Source of the DNA: Fistulifera solaris
Lineage: Eukaryota > Bacillariophyta > Bacillariophyceae > Naviculales > Stauroneidaceae
DNA: 64,000 nt
Assembly (NCBI GenBank): GCA_030295235.1
Contig: AP026162.1
Location: 2,108,001 to 2,172,000, forward strand
Reading direction: 5' to 3'
In this document: positions 63,302-64,000 of the stretch, piece by piece
Layout of the letters: the number at the start of each line of letters is the position of its first letter
How positions within the stretch are numbered: position 1 is the stretch's first letter
Program-made: the position numbers and the translations under genes
Notes under the pieces: generated by a model
The model's input: only the letters and a program-made list of their open reading frames with translations
What the model was told of the DNA's origin: nothing
The model's database searches: none

Positions 63302-64000
63302 TCAGTCATACATATCTTCGTCGTCGTTGCCTCCATCCCCATTATCGTCCCCGTCATTGTTTCCAGAATCATCGTGTCCTCCAAAAAATCCACCGCCGTC
63401 TCCCATTGAGTCCATCAACAAGTTTGCCGCCAAGGCTTCGTTCTTATCGCACGCCAAGAAAGCTTGAGCCGCTTCCGAACGATCAAAGCCCATTTCTGTA
63501 AGTCGATCCACAGCCGCCATTTCTTCTTCCGTTAATCGCAATACTTGCTGTCCGCCATGTCCTTCTCCGCCTCCCATGTGAGCCATAAATTGTTGCAACT
63601 GTTCCGGTGGCATCTGACCCAGCATTTGCGCCGTCATACGCAATTGATCCGAACTCAGTCCCATCATTTGTGCCATCTGATCGAGCTCGGACGGGCTCAT
63701 GCTTTGAATCATCTGCGCCATCTGAGCTGGGTTTCCCATGCCTTCCATGGGCATACCCATACCACTGGCCGAATCCGAGGACCCTGTTGGAGCACGACTT
63801 CCGGTAGGGGCAGAAGATGGAGCGGCGGTGACAGGTTCGTTCATCATCTCTAAAAAGAGGGCCTGGTGCGCGTTGATTTCTTCTAATAATTCCGGCTGTT
63901 GCTGACCAATTTGCGCCAAAACTTGCTGCAGCATTTGTGGATTTGATTGCACTAGGCGACGCAGCTCGTTGAATTGCGGATGATTCCGTAAAGCCTGCAA
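63302..64000 (-). CDS. RAD23: RAD23-type UBL-UBA shuttle protein, C-terminal part (runs off right edge)
   Basis: 232 codons open at the window edge. Residues 1-55 of the visible part are the XPC-binding/STI1 domain (LRNHPQFNELRRLVQSNPQM, VLAQIGQQQPELLEEINAHQ). Near the end is the second UBA domain (LTEEEMAAVDRLTEMGFDRS, EAAQAFLACDKNEALAANLL). RAD23 brings ubiquitinated proteins to the proteasome and stabilises the XPC/Rad4 damage sensor. Between them lies an extra Met/Gln-rich segment (SELDQMAQMMGLSSDQLRMT), another STI1-like helix pair that RAD23 usually lacks, and the tail after the UBA is Gly/Asp-rich. The UBL and first UBA should lie outside the window. Confidence 0.88.
   Translation of the reverse strand: MQALRNHPQFNELRRLVQSNPQMLQQVLAQIGQQQPELLEEINAHQALFLEMMNEPVTAAPSSAPTGSRAPTGSSDSASGMGMPMEGMGNPAQMAQMIQSMSPSELDQMAQMMGLSSDQLRMTAQMLGQMPPEQLQQFMAHMGGGEGHGGQQVLRLTEEEMAAVDRLTEMGFDRSEAAQAFLACDKNEALAANLLMDSMGDGGGFFGGHDDSGNNDGDDNGDGGNDDEDMYD

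Overview
The window looks like a stretch of nuclear genome from a diatom or a close ochrophyte relative. Genes are eukaryotic, lie on both strands and are tightly packed, with zero to four short GT-AG introns of about 45-130 bp. Several N-termini look like secretory or plastid bipartite presequences with an Ala-Phe or Ala-Trp style cleavage site. The species is inferred from this style only; no marker gene fixes it.

Layout, left to right. 0-13.7 kb: the start of the RNA polymerase III largest subunit (off the left edge), a Tim17/22-like membrane protein, an F-box protein, a small presumably plastid protein, a gamma-glutamylcyclotransferase (ChaC) fused to an RCC1 propeller, DNA polymerase kappa, proteasome subunit RPN8, a GlcNAc-type glycosyltransferase and eIF2B-beta. 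13.7-25.3 kb: a signal-peptide protein, a 3-ketoacyl-CoA reductase, a repeat-rich gap, an orphan membrane protein, 5-formyltetrahydrofolate cyclo-ligase, two MITE-like hairpins, a PAS protein, an F-box/Sel1 protein, a palindrome array and a START-like protein. 25.4-38.4 kb: a DHX35-type helicase, a small mitochondrial protein, an orphan 837-residue protein, a Ste20-type kinase, cytosolic PheRS alpha, a SANT-domain protein and a mitochondrial ferredoxin. 38.9-53.6 kb: a membrane protein with a phosphoesterase-like ectodomain, a divergent aldehyde dehydrogenase, a cyclodeaminase-family protein, a protein with four zinc-type repeats, a Cys-rich surface protein, an MRS2 magnesium channel, a plastid DUF2358-like protein and glutathione synthetase. 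54-64 kb: a degenerate repeat array, a mitochondrial carrier, two neighbouring UBZ-AlkB genes (one with two AlkB domains), a second palindrome array, a zinc-ribbon protein, an LRAT/NlpC-like protein and RAD23 (off the right edge).

There is no operon or single-pathway cluster. Loose themes are DNA damage tolerance and ubiquitin (pol kappa, UBZ-AlkB, RAD23, RPN8), glutathione turnover (ChaC-RCC1, glutathione synthetase) and folate (cyclo-ligase, cyclodeaminase family). Convergent neighbours are packed very tightly; eight pairs have stops at most 66 bp apart and one pair overlaps by 4 bp.

Two cautions. First, 17 genes carry 23 single-base frame breaks, nearly all in mono-nucleotide runs and each restoring a conserved family motif when the run is changed by one base. 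I read these as consensus errors rather than pseudogenes, and give such genes as one CDS spanning the break. Second, exon borders were placed by eye from GT-AG sites and reading frame.

The best candidates for something undescribed are the ChaC-RCC1 fusion, the UBZ4-AlkB family with a tandem double-AlkB member, and three families of intergenic palindromes that recur across the window.
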